Assembly (NCBI RefSeq): GCF_004331385.1
Contig: NZ_SJON01000001.1
Location: 372,001-436,000, forward strand
Direction of reading: 5' to 3'
Length of the DNA stretch: 64,000 bases
Source of the DNA: Enterobacter quasihormaechei
Lineage (GTDB): Bacteria > Pseudomonadota > Gammaproteobacteria > Enterobacterales > Enterobacteriaceae
In this document: positions 17,952 to 28,725 of the stretch, piece after piece
How the letters are laid out: each line of letters starts with the position of its first letter
How positions within the stretch are numbered: position 1 is the stretch's first letter
Translations under genes and position numbers: made by a program
Notes under the pieces: model-generated
The model's input: only the letters and a program-made list of their open reading frames with translations
Databases searched by the model: none
What the model was told of the DNA's origin: nothing

Positions 17952-18877
17952 CGCTTATTCGTGCAGGGCTTTACACCTCGGTACAGGATGCCGGCCGTTT
18001 TGGCCTGCGTCAGTCCGGCGTGAGCTACTGCGGCGCGCTCGATCGTCCTTCGCTGGAGATTGCCAACCTGCTGGTAGGCAACCCAGGCAGCACGGCGGCG
18101 TTAGAAATTACGCTGGGTCAGTGCGTTATTGAGTTTGGTGAGGAAACCTGGTTTGCCTTAACCGGCGCGGGCTGTGACGCAACGCTGGACGGCAAAGCGG
18201 TGTGGACAGGCTGGCGATTGCGGGCGAAAGCCGGGCAGCGTCTGACGCTTAAACGTCCTCTGCACGGCGTGCGCAGCTATCTTGCCGTGGCGGGGGGCAT
18301 CGACGTGCCGGAGGTGTTGGGCTCATCCAGCACTGACCAGAAAGCGGCAATGGGCGGCCATGAGGGACGGCTGCTGCGCGACGGCGATCGTCTGGCGATT
18401 AAGCCCTCAGCGCGCCATTTCACCACCACGCAGGGCGTGAAGCAGCTGCTGTGGGGGAATGTGATCCGCGCCTTGCCGGGACCGGAATATCAGGAGTTTG
18501 ATGAAGCCTCAAAAGAGTCTTTCTGGCGCTCGCCGTGGAAGATCAGCCCGCAGAGTAACCGCATGGGTTACCGGCTTCAGGGCCAGCCGCTGACCCGTAC
18601 GACTGACCGGGAGCTGCTGTCCCACGGGCTGCTGCCGGGGGTGATCCAGGTGCCGGGCAACGGGCAGCCCATCGTACTGATGAACGACGCGCAAGCTACC
18701 GGCGGCTATCCGCGTATTGCCTGCATTATCGAAGCGGATCGCTACCATCTGGCGCAAATCCCTCTCGGTCAGCCGATTCATTTTGTGCAATGTACGCTGG
18801 AGGAGGCGCTGAAGGCCCGGCAGGATCGGCAGCGCTATCTCGAACAGCTGGCGTGGAGGCTCGATGTTAAAGATTGA
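17945..18877 (+). CDS. pxpC: 5-oxoprolinase subunit C
   Basis: 310 aa, KipA/biotin-dependent carboxylase-like family, as E. coli YbgK. Conserved stretches [13 protein letters not shown] at the N terminus, YLAVAGGI in the middle, and [10 protein letters not shown] and [18 protein letters not shown] toward the C terminus. Overlaps pxpB (7 bp) and pxpA (14 bp), so the three subunits are made together. Confidence 0.95.
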   Translation: MLTLIRAGLYTSVQDAGRFGLRQSGVSYCGALDRPSLEIANLLVGNPGSTAALEITLGQCVIEFGEETWFALTGAGCDATLDGKAVWTGWRLRAKAGQRLTLKRPLHGVRSYLAVAGGIDVPEVLGSSSTDQKAAMGGHEGRLLRDGDRLAIKPSARHFTTTQGVKQLLWGNVIRALPGPEYQEFDEASKESFWRSPWKISPQSNRMGYRLQGQPLTRTTDRELLSHGLLPGVIQVPGNGQPIVLMNDAQATGGYPRIACIIEADRYHLAQIPLGQPIHFVQCTLEEALKARQDRQRYLEQLAWRLDVKD

Positions 18878-19604
18878 TTTAAACGCCGATCTGGGGGAGG
18901 GCAGCGGCGCCGATGCGGCGCTGATGACGCTGGTCTCCTCGGTCAACATCGCCTGCGGTTTTCATGCCGGCGATGCGCAGACCATGCTGGAAAGCGTACG
19001 CAATGCTATGAAAAACGGCGTGGCGATTGGCGCTCATCCCAGCTTTCCCGACCGGGAGAACTTTGGCCGCACGGCGATGGATCTTCCGCCAGAGACGGTC
19101 TACGCTCAGGTGCTCTACCAGATCGGCGCGCTGGAGGCGATAGTGCGCGCTGAGCATGGCGTGCTGCGTCACGTCAAGCCGCACGGCATGCTCTATAACC
19201 AGGCAGCGAAAGATCCGGCGCTGGCGGAGGCGATAGCCCGCGCGGTGCGGGACTGCAATCCGCAGCTGATTCTGGTTGGCCTGGCGGGTAGCGAGCTTAT
19301 TCATGCCGGAGAGCGGCTGGGGCTGTCGACGCGGCAGGAAGTCTTTGCCGATCGGGGATACATGCCGGACGGCAGCCTGGTGCCGCGCACGCAGGCCGGT
19401 GCGCTGATTACCGACGAAAATAAAGCGCTGGCGCAGACGCTGGAGATGGTGCGCGCCGGGCGGGTGACCGCCGTGGATGGAACATCCGCAAATGTTCAGG
19501 CCGATACGGTGTGTTTACACGGCGACGGGGAGCATGCGCTCCAGTTTGCGCGACGCCTGCGGGCGGCGTTCTCTGAAGAGGGCATTCTCGTCAGCGCAGA
19601 TTGA
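18864..19604 (+). CDS. pxpA: 5-oxoprolinase subunit A (LamB/YcsF family)
   Basis: 246 aa (E. coli 244). LamB/YcsF family fold: [10 protein letters not shown] at the N terminus, [35 protein letters not shown] and [10 protein letters not shown] are all present. The ATG at 18864 lies inside the end of pxpC. The whole set detoxifies 5-oxoproline formed spontaneously from glutamine and glutamate. Confidence 0.95.
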   Translation: MLKIDLNADLGEGSGADAALMTLVSSVNIACGFHAGDAQTMLESVRNAMKNGVAIGAHPSFPDRENFGRTAMDLPPETVYAQVLYQIGALEAIVRAEHGVLRHVKPHGMLYNQAAKDPALAEAIARAVRDCNPQLILVGLAGSELIHAGERLGLSTRQEVFADRGYMPDGSLVPRTQAGALITDENKALAQTLEMVRAGRVTAVDGTSANVQADTVCLHGDGEHALQFARRLRAAFSEEGILVSAD

Positions 19605-19622
19605 TGATAAAAGGACAATAAC

Positions 19623-20414
19623 ATGCCTGAAGGTCCGGAGATCCGCCGCGCGGCGGATAGCCTGGAGGCGGCGATAAAGGGTAAACCTCTGACCGATGTC
19701 TGGTTTGCCTTTCCTCAACTAAAACCGTTTGAAACAGCGCTGGTGGGACAGACGGTGACCCACATTGAAACGCGCGGTAAAGCGTTGCTCACGCACTTTT
19801 CCCATAACCTGACGTTATATAGCCATAATCAGCTTTACGGCGTCTGGCGCGTGGTGGAGGCGGACGAGCAGCCGCAAACGACGCGCGTGCTGCGCGTCCG
19901 GTTACAAACGGCGGATAAGGCGCTCCTGCTCTACAGCGCCTCTGATATCGAAATGTTAACGCCGGAGCAGCTGTTGACGCATCCGTTCTTACAGCGCGTC
20001 GGGCCGGACGTGCTGGACATGCGCCTGACGGCGAGCGATGTTAAAGCCCGGCTATTGTCTCCCCAGTTCCGCAACCGCCAGTTTTCCGGGCTGTTGCTCG
20101 ATCAGGCGTTTCTTGCCGGGCTGGGAAACTACCTGCGGGTGGAGATCCTCTGGGAAGTGGGGCTGGCGCCGCAGCGCAAGGCGTCGCAGCTGAGCGATGA
20201 AAAGCTGGAGGCGCTGTCGCACGCGCTGCTGGACATTCCGCGGCTGTCGTACAATACGCGCGGCATCGTAGATGAAAACAAGCATCACGGGGCGCTGTTC
20301 CGCTTTAAGGTGTTCCATCGGGCGGGGAAAAAGTGCGAGCGGTGCGGCGGAGTGATTGAGAAGGCTACGATCTCTTCCAGACCGTTTTACTGGTGTCCCC
20401 GGTGCCAGATGTAA
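19623..20414 (+). CDS. nei: Endonuclease VIII DNA glycosylase/AP lyase
   Basis: 263 aa, the E. coli length. Removes oxidised pyrimidines. After Met removal the catalytic Pro and Glu are in [10 protein letters not shown]; the C-terminal zinc finger is CERCGGVI...YWCPRCQM, complete. Lies 18 bp after pxpA and may share its mRNA. It converges with gltA across a BIME; the E. coli K-12 genes abrB and ybgOPQD that separate nei from gltA are missing here. Confidence 0.97.
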   Translation: MPEGPEIRRAADSLEAAIKGKPLTDVWFAFPQLKPFETALVGQTVTHIETRGKALLTHFSHNLTLYSHNQLYGVWRVVEADEQPQTTRVLRVRLQTADKALLLYSASDIEMLTPEQLLTHPFLQRVGPDVLDMRLTASDVKARLLSPQFRNRQFSGLLLDQAFLAGLGNYLRVEILWEVGLAPQRKASQLSDEKLEALSHALLDIPRLSYNTRGIVDENKHHGALFRFKVFHRAGKKCERCGGVIEKATISSRPFYWCPRCQM

Positions 20415-20418
20415 AAAA

Positions 20419-20491
20419 GCCGGGTGGCGGCTACGCCTTACCCGGCCTACATCTCGCACTTGTAGGCCCGGCAAGCGAAGCGCCGCCGGGC
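20419..20491. repeat. REP/BIME element between nei and gltA
   Basis: Two inverted REP units (gccgggtggcggctacgcct and tgtaggcccggcaagcgaag). It fills the 84-bp gap between convergent genes and is the only visible candidate for a terminator for either. Confidence 0.85.
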
Positions 20492-20498
20492 ATGTTTT

Positions 20499-21782
20499 TT
20501 AGCGCTTAATATCAGACTTAAAATCACGCTGCTCGTAGCCGGTGTACAGCTGACGAGGACGGGCGATTTTCATGCCTTCGCTGTGCATTTCGTTCCAGTG
20601 CGCAATCCAGCCCACGGTACGCGCCATGGCGAAGATCACGGTGAACATGGAAGACGGAATGCCCATCGCTTTCAGAATAATGCCAGAGTAGAAATCGACG
20701 TTCGGGTAGAGTTTCTTCTCGATGAAGTACGGGTCGTTCAGTGCGATGTGTTCCAGCTCCATCGCCACTTCCAGCAGATCGTCTTTGGTGCCCAGCTCTT
20801 TCAGCACTTCGTGGCAGGTCTCACGCATAACGGTCGCGCGCGGGTCGTAGTTTTTGTAAACACGGTGACCGAAGCCCATCAGACGGAAGGAGTCATTCTT
20901 GTCTTTCGCACGACGTACGAACTCTGGAATGTGCTCCACAGAGCTGATCTCTTCCAGCATCTTCAGCGCCGCTTCGTTCGCGCCGCCGTGCGCCGGTCCC
21001 CAGAGGGAGGCGATACCCGCAGCGATACAGGCGAACGGGTTTGCGCCTGAAGAGCCTGCGGTACGAACGGTAGACGTTGACGCGTTTTGCTCGTGGTCAG
21101 CGTGCAGGATCAGAATACGGTCCATCGCGCGTTCCAGCACCGGGTTCACTTCATACTCTTCGCACGGCGTGGAGAACATCATGCGCAGGAAGTTGCCGGC
21201 GTAGGAGAGGTCGTTACGCGGATACACAAACGGCTGGCCGATGGAGTATTTGTAACACATCGCCGCCATCGTAGGCATTTTGGAGAGCAGACGGAACGCC
21301 GCGATATCACGATGACGTGGGTTATTCACGTCCAGAGAATCGTGGTAGAACGCCGCCAGCGCACCGGTGATACCGCACATGACCGCCATCGGGTGAGAGT
21401 CACGACGGAACGCATGGAACAGACGGGTAATCTGCTCATGGATCATGGTGTGACGGGTCACGGTGGTTTTGAATTCATCGTACTGCGCCTGCGTCGGTTT
21501 TTCGCCGTTCAGCAGGATGTAGCACACTTCCAGATAATTGGATTCGGTGGCTAACTGATCGATGGGGAAGCCGCGATGGAGCAGGATACCTTCGTCACCG
21601 TCAATGTAGGTGATTTTGGATTCGCAAGATGCGGTGGAGGTGAATCCAGGGTCAAAGGTGAATACCCCTTTGGAACCCAGCGTACGGATATCAATAACAT
21701 CCTGACCGAGCGTGCCTTTTAGCACATCCAGTTCAATAGCATCATCACCATTTAGGGTGAGTTTTGCCTTTGTATCAGCCAT
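20499..21782 (-). CDS. gltA: Citrate synthase (type II, NADH-sensitive)
   Basis: 427 aa, as E. coli GltA. Condenses acetyl-CoA and oxaloacetate in the first TCA step. Catalytic motifs include the substrate His in [15 protein letters not shown] and the Asp region near [13 protein letters not shown]; the N-terminal extension (about 1-50) is the NADH-binding domain of the hexameric Gram-negative type. Divergent from sdhC across a 654-bp regulatory region. Confidence 0.98.
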   Translation of the reverse strand: MADTKAKLTLNGDDAIELDVLKGTLGQDVIDIRTLGSKGVFTFDPGFTSTASCESKITYIDGDEGILLHRGFPIDQLATESNYLEVCYILLNGEKPTQAQYDEFKTTVTRHTMIHEQITRLFHAFRRDSHPMAVMCGITGALAAFYHDSLDVNNPRHRDIAAFRLLSKMPTMAAMCYKYSIGQPFVYPRNDLSYAGNFLRMMFSTPCEEYEVNPVLERAMDRILILHADHEQNASTSTVRTAGSSGANPFACIAAGIASLWGPAHGGANEAALKMLEEISSVEHIPEFVRRAKDKNDSFRLMGFGHRVYKNYDPRATVMRETCHEVLKELGTKDDLLEVAMELEHIALNDPYFIEKKLYPNVDFYSGIILKAMGIPSSMFTVIFAMARTVGWIAHWNEMHSEGMKIARPRQLYTGYEQRDFKSDIKR

Positions 21783-22179
21783 TTACGGTCTCCTTAGCGC
21801 CTTATGCTTAAGACTGCTTTTCACCGGATTTGCCTTCAGCTGTTAATCACCGTTACCAGATTGTTATTTGGCTTACCGCTCAGCTCACGAGGAGAAACCA
21901 GGGTACAGAGCTATGGCGCCTTGCAGGTAAACGAATGAAATATCAGTGAAACAACAGCAAATCAGCGTTTTTGCAGTCCGAATTATTCAAACCTGTATAT
22001 CACTAATAACTGTCCTGATAACTTCGGTCAATACCATCACACTGTTACATAACTATTTGTCAGGTGAAAGATAGACCTCATAACTTTTGCGCATTATATG
22101 CCTTTTCTGATGACGTTTGTAACAATATTGTTTAACATTTGTCAAATCAGATGATTAAAATTTAAAAAGATGTTGTTAT

Positions 22180-22195
22180 CGTGACCCCGATCACT
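22180..22195. promoter_or_regulatory. CRP-like site in the gltA-sdhC region
   Basis: cGTGA-CCCCGA-TCACt, both GTGA/TCAC cores present with 6-bp spacing, centred about 70 bp upstream of the likely sdhC transcription start. CRP control of sdh is known in E. coli. Confidence 0.5.
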
Positions 22196-22232
22196 GTTCC
22201 AGAGAAAACCCAACAAACTGTATGTAGGTTAA

Positions 22233-22261
22233 TTGTAATGATTTTGTGAACGGCCTATACT
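22233..22261 (+). promoter_or_regulatory. sdhC promoter
   Basis: -35 TTGTAA (22233-22238), 17-bp spacer, -10 TATACT (22256-22261), followed by GCCGCC. The surrounding sequence resembles the mapped E. coli sdhC promoter as I recall it. Confidence 0.75.
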
Positions 22262-22436
22262 GCCGCCAGGTCTCCGGAACACCCTGCAATCCCGAGCCAC
22301 CCAGCGTTGTAACGTGTCGTTTTAGCATTTGGAAGCAATGTTTTGCATGACGCGCAGTTATAGAAAAGGAACGCTGTCTGACCCGCATCGCAGTCCGGAG
22401 GAAGGAAACAATAAGAACAGCATGTGGGCGTTATTC

Positions 22437-22826
22437 ATGATAAGAAATGTGAAAAAACAAAGACCTGTCAATCTGGATCTGAAAACGATCCGATTCCCTG
22501 TAACAGCAATAGCGTCCATTCTGCACCGCGTTTCTGGTGTGATTACGTTTGTGGCGGTCGGTATTTTGTTGTGGTTACTGGGAACCAGCCTCTCCTCTCC
22601 TGAAGGATTCCTCCAGGCCTCGGCCATCATGAACAGCTTCTTCGTGAAATTTATCATGTGGGGCATTCTGACCGCGCTGGCCTATCACGTTGTTGGCGGC
22701 GTACGCCACATGCTGATGGACTTTGGCTATCTGGAAGAGACGTTCGAGGCCGGGAAACGTACCGCGAACATTTCATTTGTGATCACTGTCGTGCTTTCAC
22801 TTCTCGCAGGAGTTCTCGTATGGTAA
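22437..22826 (+). CDS. sdhC: Succinate dehydrogenase cytochrome b556 subunit
   Basis: 129 aa from the ATG at 22437 ([10 protein letters not shown]), the E. coli form; an in-frame ATG at 22422 would add five residues. Three membrane helices. His84 (LAYHVVGG) is the heme b ligand; Ser27 and Arg31 lie in the quinone-site segment SILHRVSG. Anchors SdhAB to the inner membrane. Overlaps sdhD by 7 bp. Confidence 0.95.
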   Translation: MIRNVKKQRPVNLDLKTIRFPVTAIASILHRVSGVITFVAVGILLWLLGTSLSSPEGFLQASAIMNSFFVKFIMWGILTALAYHVVGGVRHMLMDFGYLEETFEAGKRTANISFVITVVLSLLAGVLVW

Positions 22827-23167
22827 GCAACGCCTCCGCATTAGGACGCAACGGCGTACATGACTTCATTCTGGTCCGCGCTACCGCCATCGTCCTCACG
22901 CTTTACATCATCTATATGATCGGTTTCTTCGCGACCAGCGGGACGCTGACGTGGGAAATCTGGAGTGGTTTCTTCGGATCGGCCTTCACCAAAGTGTTCA
23001 CCCTGCTGGCCCTGTTCTCCATCCTTATTCATGCCTGGATTGGCATGTGGCAGGTGTTGACCGATTACGTTAAACCGCTGGCGATTCGCCTTCCGCTGCA
23101 ACTGATTATTGTTGTTGCTCTGCTGGTTTACGTCATTTATGGATTTGTTGTGGTGTGGGGTGTGTAA
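22820..23167 (+). CDS. sdhD: Succinate dehydrogenase membrane anchor subunit
   Basis: 115 aa, three membrane helices. His71 ([10 protein letters not shown]) is the second heme b ligand, and Asp82-Tyr83 (TDYVKP) form part of the ubiquinone site. The stop shares one base with the sdhA start. Confidence 0.96.
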   Translation: MVSNASALGRNGVHDFILVRATAIVLTLYIIYMIGFFATSGTLTWEIWSGFFGSAFTKVFTLLALFSILIHAWIGMWQVLTDYVKPLAIRLPLQLIIVVALLVYVIYGFVVVWGV

Positions 23168-24933
23168 TGAAACTGCCAGTCAGAGAATTTGATGCTGTTG
23201 TGATTGGTGCGGGTGGCGCAGGTATGCGCGCCGCACTGCAAATTTCCCAGAGCGGCCAGACCTGTGCGCTGCTCTCTAAAGTATTCCCGACCCGTTCCCA
23301 CACTGTGTCTGCGCAGGGCGGTATCACCGTAGCGCTGGGTAACTCCCATGAAGATAACTGGGAATGGCACATGTACGACACGGTAAAAGGTTCCGATTAC
23401 ATCGGCGACCAGGATGCCATCGAATATATGTGTAAAACCGGCCCGGAAGCGATTCTGGAGCTGGACCATATGGGGCTGCCGTTCTCCCGTCTGGAAAATG
23501 GTACCATCTATCAGCGTCCGTTTGGCGGCCAGTCGAAAAACTTCGGCGGCGAGCAGGCGGCACGCACCGCGGCGGCGGCTGACCGTACCGGTCACGCGCT
23601 GCTGCACACGCTGTACCAGCAGAACCTGAAAAACCATACCACCATCTTCTCCGAGTGGTATGCGCTGGATCTGGTGAAAAACGCCGATGGCGCCGTGGTG
23701 GGGTGTACCGCACTGTGCATCGAAACCGGTGAAGTGGTTTACTTCAAAGCCCGCGCGACCGTGCTGGCGACCGGCGGCGCAGGCCGTATTTATCAGTCCA
23801 CCACTAACGCCCACATCAACACCGGTGACGGCGTCGGTATGGCTATTCGCGCCGGCGTGCCGGTGCAGGACATGGAGATGTGGCAGTTCCACCCAACCGG
23901 TATTGCCGGCGCGGGCGTGCTGGTCACGGAAGGCTGCCGCGGTGAAGGTGGCTACCTGCTGAACAAACACGGCGAGCGCTTCATGGAGCGTTATGCGCCA
24001 AACGCGAAAGACCTGGCGGGTCGCGACGTGGTGGCGCGTTCAATCATGATCGAAATCCGTGAAGGCCGCGGCTGTGACGGCCCATGGGGTCCACACGCGA
24101 AGCTGAAGCTCGACCATCTGGGTAAAGAGGTGCTGGAATCCCGTCTGCCGGGCATCCTGGAGCTGTCCCGCACCTTCGCCCACGTCGATCCGGTGAAAGA
24201 GCCAATTCCGGTTATCCCAACCTGCCACTACATGATGGGCGGTATCCCGACCAAAGTGACTGGTCAGGCGCTGACCGTGAACGAGCAGGGCGAAGACGTG
24301 GTCATTCCTGGCCTGTTCGCGGTAGGCGAAATTGCCTGCGTATCCGTTCACGGCGCAAACCGTCTGGGCGGCAACTCCCTGCTGGACCTGGTGGTATTTG
24401 GTCGTGCGGTGGGTCTGCATCTTCAGGAGTCCATCGCCGAGCAGGGCGCACTGCGTGATGCAACCGACGACGAAATCGACGCCTCTCTCGAACGCCTCAA
24501 CCGCTGGAACGGCAACCGTAACGGCGAAGATCCGGTGGAAATCCGTAAGGCGTTGCAGGAATGTATGCAGCACAACTTCTCGGTATTCCGTGAAGGTGAC
24601 GCAATGGCCAAAGGGCTTGAGCAGCTGAAAGCGATTCGCGAGCGTCTGAAGAATGCCCGTCTGGACGACACCTCCAGCGAGTTCAACACCCAGCGCGTCG
24701 AATGCCTGGAGCTGGATAACCTGATGGAAACCGCCTTCGCGACCGCGATGTCGGCAAACTTCCGTACCGAAAGCCGTGGCGCCCATAGCCGCTTCGACTT
24801 CCCGGATCGTGATGACGAAAACTGGCTGTGCCATTCCCTGTATCTGCCAGAGTCGGAAACCATGACGCGCCGTAGCGTTAACATGGAACCGAAACTGCGT
24901 CCGGCGTTCCCGCCGAAGATTCGTACTTACTAA
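23167..24933 (+). CDS. sdhA: Succinate dehydrogenase flavoprotein
   Basis: 588 aa, identical in length to E. coli. FAD-binding [11 protein letters not shown] at the N terminus; His45 in [12 protein letters not shown] is the covalent FAD ligand. Substrate-site motifs WQFHPTG, RGEGGYL and HYMMGGIPT, then [17 protein letters not shown] are present. Oxidises succinate to fumarate on the cytoplasmic face. Confidence 0.98.
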   Translation: MKLPVREFDAVVIGAGGAGMRAALQISQSGQTCALLSKVFPTRSHTVSAQGGITVALGNSHEDNWEWHMYDTVKGSDYIGDQDAIEYMCKTGPEAILELDHMGLPFSRLENGTIYQRPFGGQSKNFGGEQAARTAAAADRTGHALLHTLYQQNLKNHTTIFSEWYALDLVKNADGAVVGCTALCIETGEVVYFKARATVLATGGAGRIYQSTTNAHINTGDGVGMAIRAGVPVQDMEMWQFHPTGIAGAGVLVTEGCRGEGGYLLNKHGERFMERYAPNAKDLAGRDVVARSIMIEIREGRGCDGPWGPHAKLKLDHLGKEVLESRLPGILELSRTFAHVDPVKEPIPVIPTCHYMMGGIPTKVTGQALTVNEQGEDVVIPGLFAVGEIACVSVHGANRLGGNSLLDLVVFGRAVGLHLQESIAEQGALRDATDDEIDASLERLNRWNGNRNGEDPVEIRKALQECMQHNFSVFREGDAMAKGLEQLKAIRERLKNARLDDTSSEFNTQRVECLELDNLMETAFATAMSANFRTESRGAHSRFDFPDRDDENWLCHSLYLPESETMTRRSVNMEPKLRPAFPPKIRTY

Positions 24934-24948
24934 TGCGGAGACAGGATA

Positions 24949-25665
24949 ATGAAACTCGAATTCTCAGTTTATCGTTATAACCCGGATGTAGACGATGCTC
25001 CGCGTATGCAGGATTACACCCTCGAAGCGGAAGAAGGTCGTGACATGATGCTGCTGGATGCCTTGATCCAGCTGAAAGAACAAGATCCTACGCTGTCGTT
25101 CCGCCGCTCCTGCCGTGAAGGGGTATGTGGCTCTGACGGTGTGAACATGAACGGCAAAAACGGCCTGGCCTGCATTACGCCAATTTCAGCGCTAAACCGT
25201 CCTGGCCAGAAAATTGTTATCCGTCCTCTGCCTGGCCTGCCGGTCGTGCGTGATTTGGTGGTGGACATGGGACAATTCTATGCACAATATGAGAAGATTA
25301 AGCCTTACTTATTGAATAATGGGCAAAATCCACCCGCTCGTGAGCATTTACAGTCTCCTGAGCAGCGTGAAAAACTCGATGGATTGTACGAGTGTATTCT
25401 CTGTGCATGTTGTTCAACGTCGTGTCCGTCATTCTGGTGGAACCCGGACAAATTTATCGGCCCTGCGGGTCTGCTGGCTGCCTATCGCTTCCTGATCGAC
25501 AGCCGCGATACCGAAACCGAGAACCGTCTGGAAGGATTAAGTGACGCTTTCAGCGTATTCCGCTGCCATAGCATCATGAACTGCGTCAGTGTGTGTCCTA
25601 AGGGCCTGAACCCGACGCGCGCCATCGGCCATATTAAGTCGATGCTGTTGCAACGCAGTGCGTAA
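24949..25665 (+). CDS. sdhB: Succinate dehydrogenase iron-sulfur subunit
   Basis: 238 aa. Ligands for three clusters are visible: [2Fe-2S] CREGVCGSDG plus a later Cys in GLAC, [4Fe-4S] CILCACCSTSCP, and [3Fe-4S] CHSIMNCVSVCPKGLNP. Passes electrons from SdhA FAD to quinone. Last sdh gene; a 238-bp spacer with a REP unit and hairpins separates it from sucA. Confidence 0.97.
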   Translation: MKLEFSVYRYNPDVDDAPRMQDYTLEAEEGRDMMLLDALIQLKEQDPTLSFRRSCREGVCGSDGVNMNGKNGLACITPISALNRPGQKIVIRPLPGLPVVRDLVVDMGQFYAQYEKIKPYLLNNGQNPPAREHLQSPEQREKLDGLYECILCACCSTSCPSFWWNPDKFIGPAGLLAAYRFLIDSRDTETENRLEGLSDAFSVFRCHSIMNCVSVCPKGLNPTRAIGHIKSMLLQRSA

Positions 25666-25673
25666 GTAACAAC

Positions 25674-25738
25674 GCCGGATGGCGCTGCGCTTATCCGGCC
25701 TACGAGACGGTAGGCCCGGTAAGTGCAGCGCCAGCGGA
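25674..25738. repeat. REP/BIME element between sdhB and sucA
   Basis: Inverted REP arms gccggatggcgctgcgctta and cggtaggcccggtaagtgca; the right arm ends atypically (gcgccagcgg). Confidence 0.8.
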
Positions 25739-25749
25739 CAGATTGCAGA

Positions 25750-25856
25750 AACCTTTAAAAACTGCCCTGAAGTTTAGACAGTTTCTAAAGGTTCCTTCGC
25801 GGGCCAAATGAAAAGAGCTCGCAGGTGAACCCCGGCACGTACACGGTGTGTACGTG
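25750..25856 (+). other. Two hairpins in the sdhB-sucA spacer
   Basis: Hairpin 1: AACCTTTA (25750-25757) / TAAAGGTT (25786-25793) with an inner AACTG/CAGTT pairing. Hairpin 2: CACGTACAC (25836-25844) / GTGTACGTG (25848-25856), perfect with a 3-base loop, 47 bp before sucA. Neither is followed by a T tract. Possible processing or stability elements in the long sdh-suc mRNA. Confidence 0.55.
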
Positions 25857-25903
25857 GTAGTTTCTACGGCGAAAGTAAGCATAAAAATGCTTAAGGGATC
25901 ACG

Positions 25904-28711
25904 ATGCAGAACGGCGCAATGAAAGCCTGGCTGGACTCTTCTTACCTCTCTGGTTCAAACCAGAGCTGGATAGAACAGCTCTATGAAGACTTCTTAACCG
26001 ATCCTGACTCAGTGGACGCAAACTGGCGTTCCATGTTCCAGCAGTTGCCTGGTACAGGGGTCAAACCGGATCAATTCCATTCAAAAACACGTGATTATTT
26101 CCGTCGTCTGGCGAAGGATGCCTCACGTTACTCTTCTGCGATTTCCGACCCTGACACCAATGCGAAGCAGGTTAAAGTCCTGCAACTTATCAACGCTTAT
26201 CGCTTCCGTGGTCACCAGCATGCGAATCTCGATCCGCTGGGACTGTGGCAGCAGGAACGTGTGGCGGATCTCGATCCGGCCTATCACGATCTGACCGAGG
26301 CCGATTTCCAGGAAAGCTTTAACGTAGGTTCTTTTGCTATCGGCAAAGACACGATGAAGCTGGGCGATCTGATTGACGCGCTCAAGCAAACCTACTGCGG
26401 CTCCATCGGCGCGGAATATATGCACATTACCTCCACCGAAGAGAAACGCTGGATCCAGCAGCGTATCGAATCCGTGGCAGGCCACGCGAATTTCTCAGCA
26501 GATGAGAAAAAACGTTTCCTGAACGAACTGACCGCAGCGGAAGGCCTTGAGCGTTATCTGGGCGCGAAATTCCCGGGCGCGAAACGCTTCTCACTGGAAG
26601 GCGGCGATGCGTTAGTCCCGATGCTGAAAGAGCTGATTCGTCATGCCGGCAAGAGCGGCACGCGCGAAGTGGTGCTGGGCATGGCGCACCGTGGTCGTCT
26701 CAACGTGCTGGTGAACGTGCTGGGTAAAAAACCGCAGGATCTGTTCGACGAGTTCGCGGGTAAACACAAAGAGCACCTCGGCACCGGTGACGTGAAGTAC
26801 CACATGGGCTTCTCTTCGGATATCGAAACCGAGGGCGGTCAGGTTCACCTGGCGCTGGCGTTTAACCCGTCGCACCTGGAAATCGTCAGCCCGGTGGTTA
26901 TCGGTTCCGTGCGCGCGCGTCTGGATCGTCTGGACGAGCCGAGCAGCAATAAAGTGCTGCCAATCACCATTCACGGTGATGCGGCGGTCACAGGGCAGGG
27001 CGTGGTTCAGGAAACCCTGAACATGTCGAAAGCGCGTGGTTATGAAGTGGGCGGTACCGTTCGCATCGTGATCAACAACCAGGTGGGCTTCACCACCTCT
27101 AACCCGCTGGATGCGCGTTCTACCCCGTACTGCACCGACATCGGTAAAATGGTTCAGGCGCCCATCTTCCACGTTAACGCGGATGACCCGGAAGCCGTTG
27201 CTTTCGTTACCCGTCTGGCGCTGGACTTCCGTAACACCTTTAAGCGCGATGTGTTCATTGACCTCTTCTGCTACCGCCGTCACGGCCACAACGAAGCGGA
27301 TGAGCCAAGTGCAACCCAGCCGCTGATGTACCAGAAAATCAAAAAACACCCGACGCCGCGTAAAATCTACGCTGACAAGCTGGAAAGCGAAAAAGTGGCG
27401 ACGCTGGAAGATGCGACCGAGATGGTCAACCTCTACCGCGACGCGCTGGATGCGGGTGAATGCGTAGTGAAAGAGCTGCGCCCAATGAACATGCACTCCT
27501 TCACCTGGTCGCCGTACCTCAACCACGAGTGGGATGAGAGCTACCCGAACAAGGTCGAAATGAAGCGTTTGCAGGAGCTGGCTAAACGCATCAGCACCGT
27601 GCCGGAAGCGATCGAGATGCAGTCTCGCGTGGCCAAAATCTACGGCGACCGCCAGGCAATGGCGGCGGGCGAGAAGCTGTTCGACTGGGGCGGCGCGGAA
27701 ACGCTGGCTTATGCGACGCTGGTAGACGAAGGCATTCCGGTTCGCCTGTCCGGTGAAGATGCGGGCCGCGGCACCTTCTTCCATCGTCACGCGGTGGTGC
27801 ACAATCAGTCTAACGGTTCAACCTATACCCCGCTTCAGCACGTGCATAACGGTCAGGGCCAGTTCAAGGTCTGGGACTCCGTGCTGTCAGAAGAAGCGGT
27901 TCTGGCCTTTGAATACGGCTATGCCACCGCAGAACCTCGCACCCTGACCATCTGGGAAGCGCAGTTCGGTGACTTCGCCAACGGCGCGCAGGTCGTTATC
28001 GACCAGTTCATCTCCTCCGGCGAGCAGAAGTGGGGCCGTATGTGCGGCCTGGTAATGCTGCTGCCGCACGGTTACGAAGGACAAGGACCGGAGCACTCCT
28101 CCGCGCGTCTGGAGCGTTACCTGCAACTCTGCGCTGAGCAGAACATGCAGGTTTGCGTGCCGTCCACCCCGGCTCAGGTCTACCACATGCTGCGTCGTCA
28201 GGCGCTGCGCGGTATGCGCCGTCCGCTGGTGGTCATGTCACCAAAATCACTGCTGCGCCATCCGCTGGCGGTCTCCAGCCTGGAAGAGCTGGCAAACGGC
28301 ACCTTCCTGCCGGCCATCGGTGAAATTGACGAGCTGGATCCGCAGGCCGTTAAGCGTGTCGTAATGTGTTCTGGTAAGGTTTATTACGACCTGCTGGAAC
28401 AGCGCCGTAAGAACGATCAGAAAGATGTCGCCATTGTGCGTATCGAACAGCTTTATCCGTTCCCGCATCAGGCGATGCAGGAAGTGCTGAAACAGTACGC
28501 TCACGTTCATGATTTTGTCTGGTGCCAGGAAGAGCCGCTTAACCAGGGCGCATGGTATTGCAGCCAGCATCATTTCCGTGAAGTGATTCCATTTGGGTCT
28601 GCTCTGCGTTATGCAGGTCGCCCGGCCTCCGCCTCTCCGGCGGTAGGGTATATGTCCGTTCACCAGAAGCAGCAACAAGATCTGGTCAATGACGCGCTGA
28701 ACGTCGATTAA
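25904..28711 (+). CDS. sucA: 2-oxoglutarate dehydrogenase E1 component
   Basis: 935 aa (E. coli 933). Thiamine-diphosphate decarboxylase of the 2-oxoglutarate dehydrogenase complex. N-terminal SucB-docking segment ([17 protein letters not shown]), catalytic region with [11 protein letters not shown] and the ThDP motif GDAAVTGQG...INNQVGFTT, and the transketolase-like C-terminal half ([20 protein letters not shown] in part). Two extra residues near 190 compared with E. coli ([13 protein letters not shown]). Confidence 0.98.
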   Translation: MQNGAMKAWLDSSYLSGSNQSWIEQLYEDFLTDPDSVDANWRSMFQQLPGTGVKPDQFHSKTRDYFRRLAKDASRYSSAISDPDTNAKQVKVLQLINAYRFRGHQHANLDPLGLWQQERVADLDPAYHDLTEADFQESFNVGSFAIGKDTMKLGDLIDALKQTYCGSIGAEYMHITSTEEKRWIQQRIESVAGHANFSADEKKRFLNELTAAEGLERYLGAKFPGAKRFSLEGGDALVPMLKELIRHAGKSGTREVVLGMAHRGRLNVLVNVLGKKPQDLFDEFAGKHKEHLGTGDVKYHMGFSSDIETEGGQVHLALAFNPSHLEIVSPVVIGSVRARLDRLDEPSSNKVLPITIHGDAAVTGQGVVQETLNMSKARGYEVGGTVRIVINNQVGFTTSNPLDARSTPYCTDIGKMVQAPIFHVNADDPEAVAFVTRLALDFRNTFKRDVFIDLFCYRRHGHNEADEPSATQPLMYQKIKKHPTPRKIYADKLESEKVATLEDATEMVNLYRDALDAGECVVKELRPMNMHSFTWSPYLNHEWDESYPNKVEMKRLQELAKRISTVPEAIEMQSRVAKIYGDRQAMAAGEKLFDWGGAETLAYATLVDEGIPVRLSGEDAGRGTFFHRHAVVHNQSNGSTYTPLQHVHNGQGQFKVWDSVLSEEAVLAFEYGYATAEPRTLTIWEAQFGDFANGAQVVIDQFISSGEQKWGRMCGLVMLLPHGYEGQGPEHSSARLERYLQLCAEQNMQVCVPSTPAQVYHMLRRQALRGMRRPLVVMSPKSLLRHPLAVSSLEELANGTFLPAIGEIDELDPQAVKRVVMCSGKVYYDLLEQRRKNDQKDVAIVRIEQLYPFPHQAMQEVLKQYAHVHDFVWCQEEPLNQGAWYCSQHHFREVIPFGSALRYAGRPASASPAVGYMSVHQKQQQDLVNDALNVD

Positions 28712-28725
28712 TTAAAGGATACATA

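Larger units (their letters stand above)
21783..22436. promoter_or_regulatory. gltA/sdhC divergent control region
   Basis: 654 bp with no convincing gene. It contains the sdhC promoter and a CRP-like site listed separately and an AT-rich core (22100-22175), as expected for ArcA/FNR/CRP-controlled TCA promoters. The sdhC frame is open upstream to 22329, but no ribosome binding site supports that extension. The leader shows GGAGGAAGG at 22397-22405. Confidence 0.65.

Noticed and set aside
22329-22436. N-terminal extension of sdhC from 22329
   Set aside because: Falls in the transcribed leader, lacks a ribosome binding site, and is absent from the family; start set at 22437.
26612-27802. 396-aa open frame antisense to sucA
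   Set aside because: Shadow of sucA third-position GC bias; no ribosome binding site or motif.
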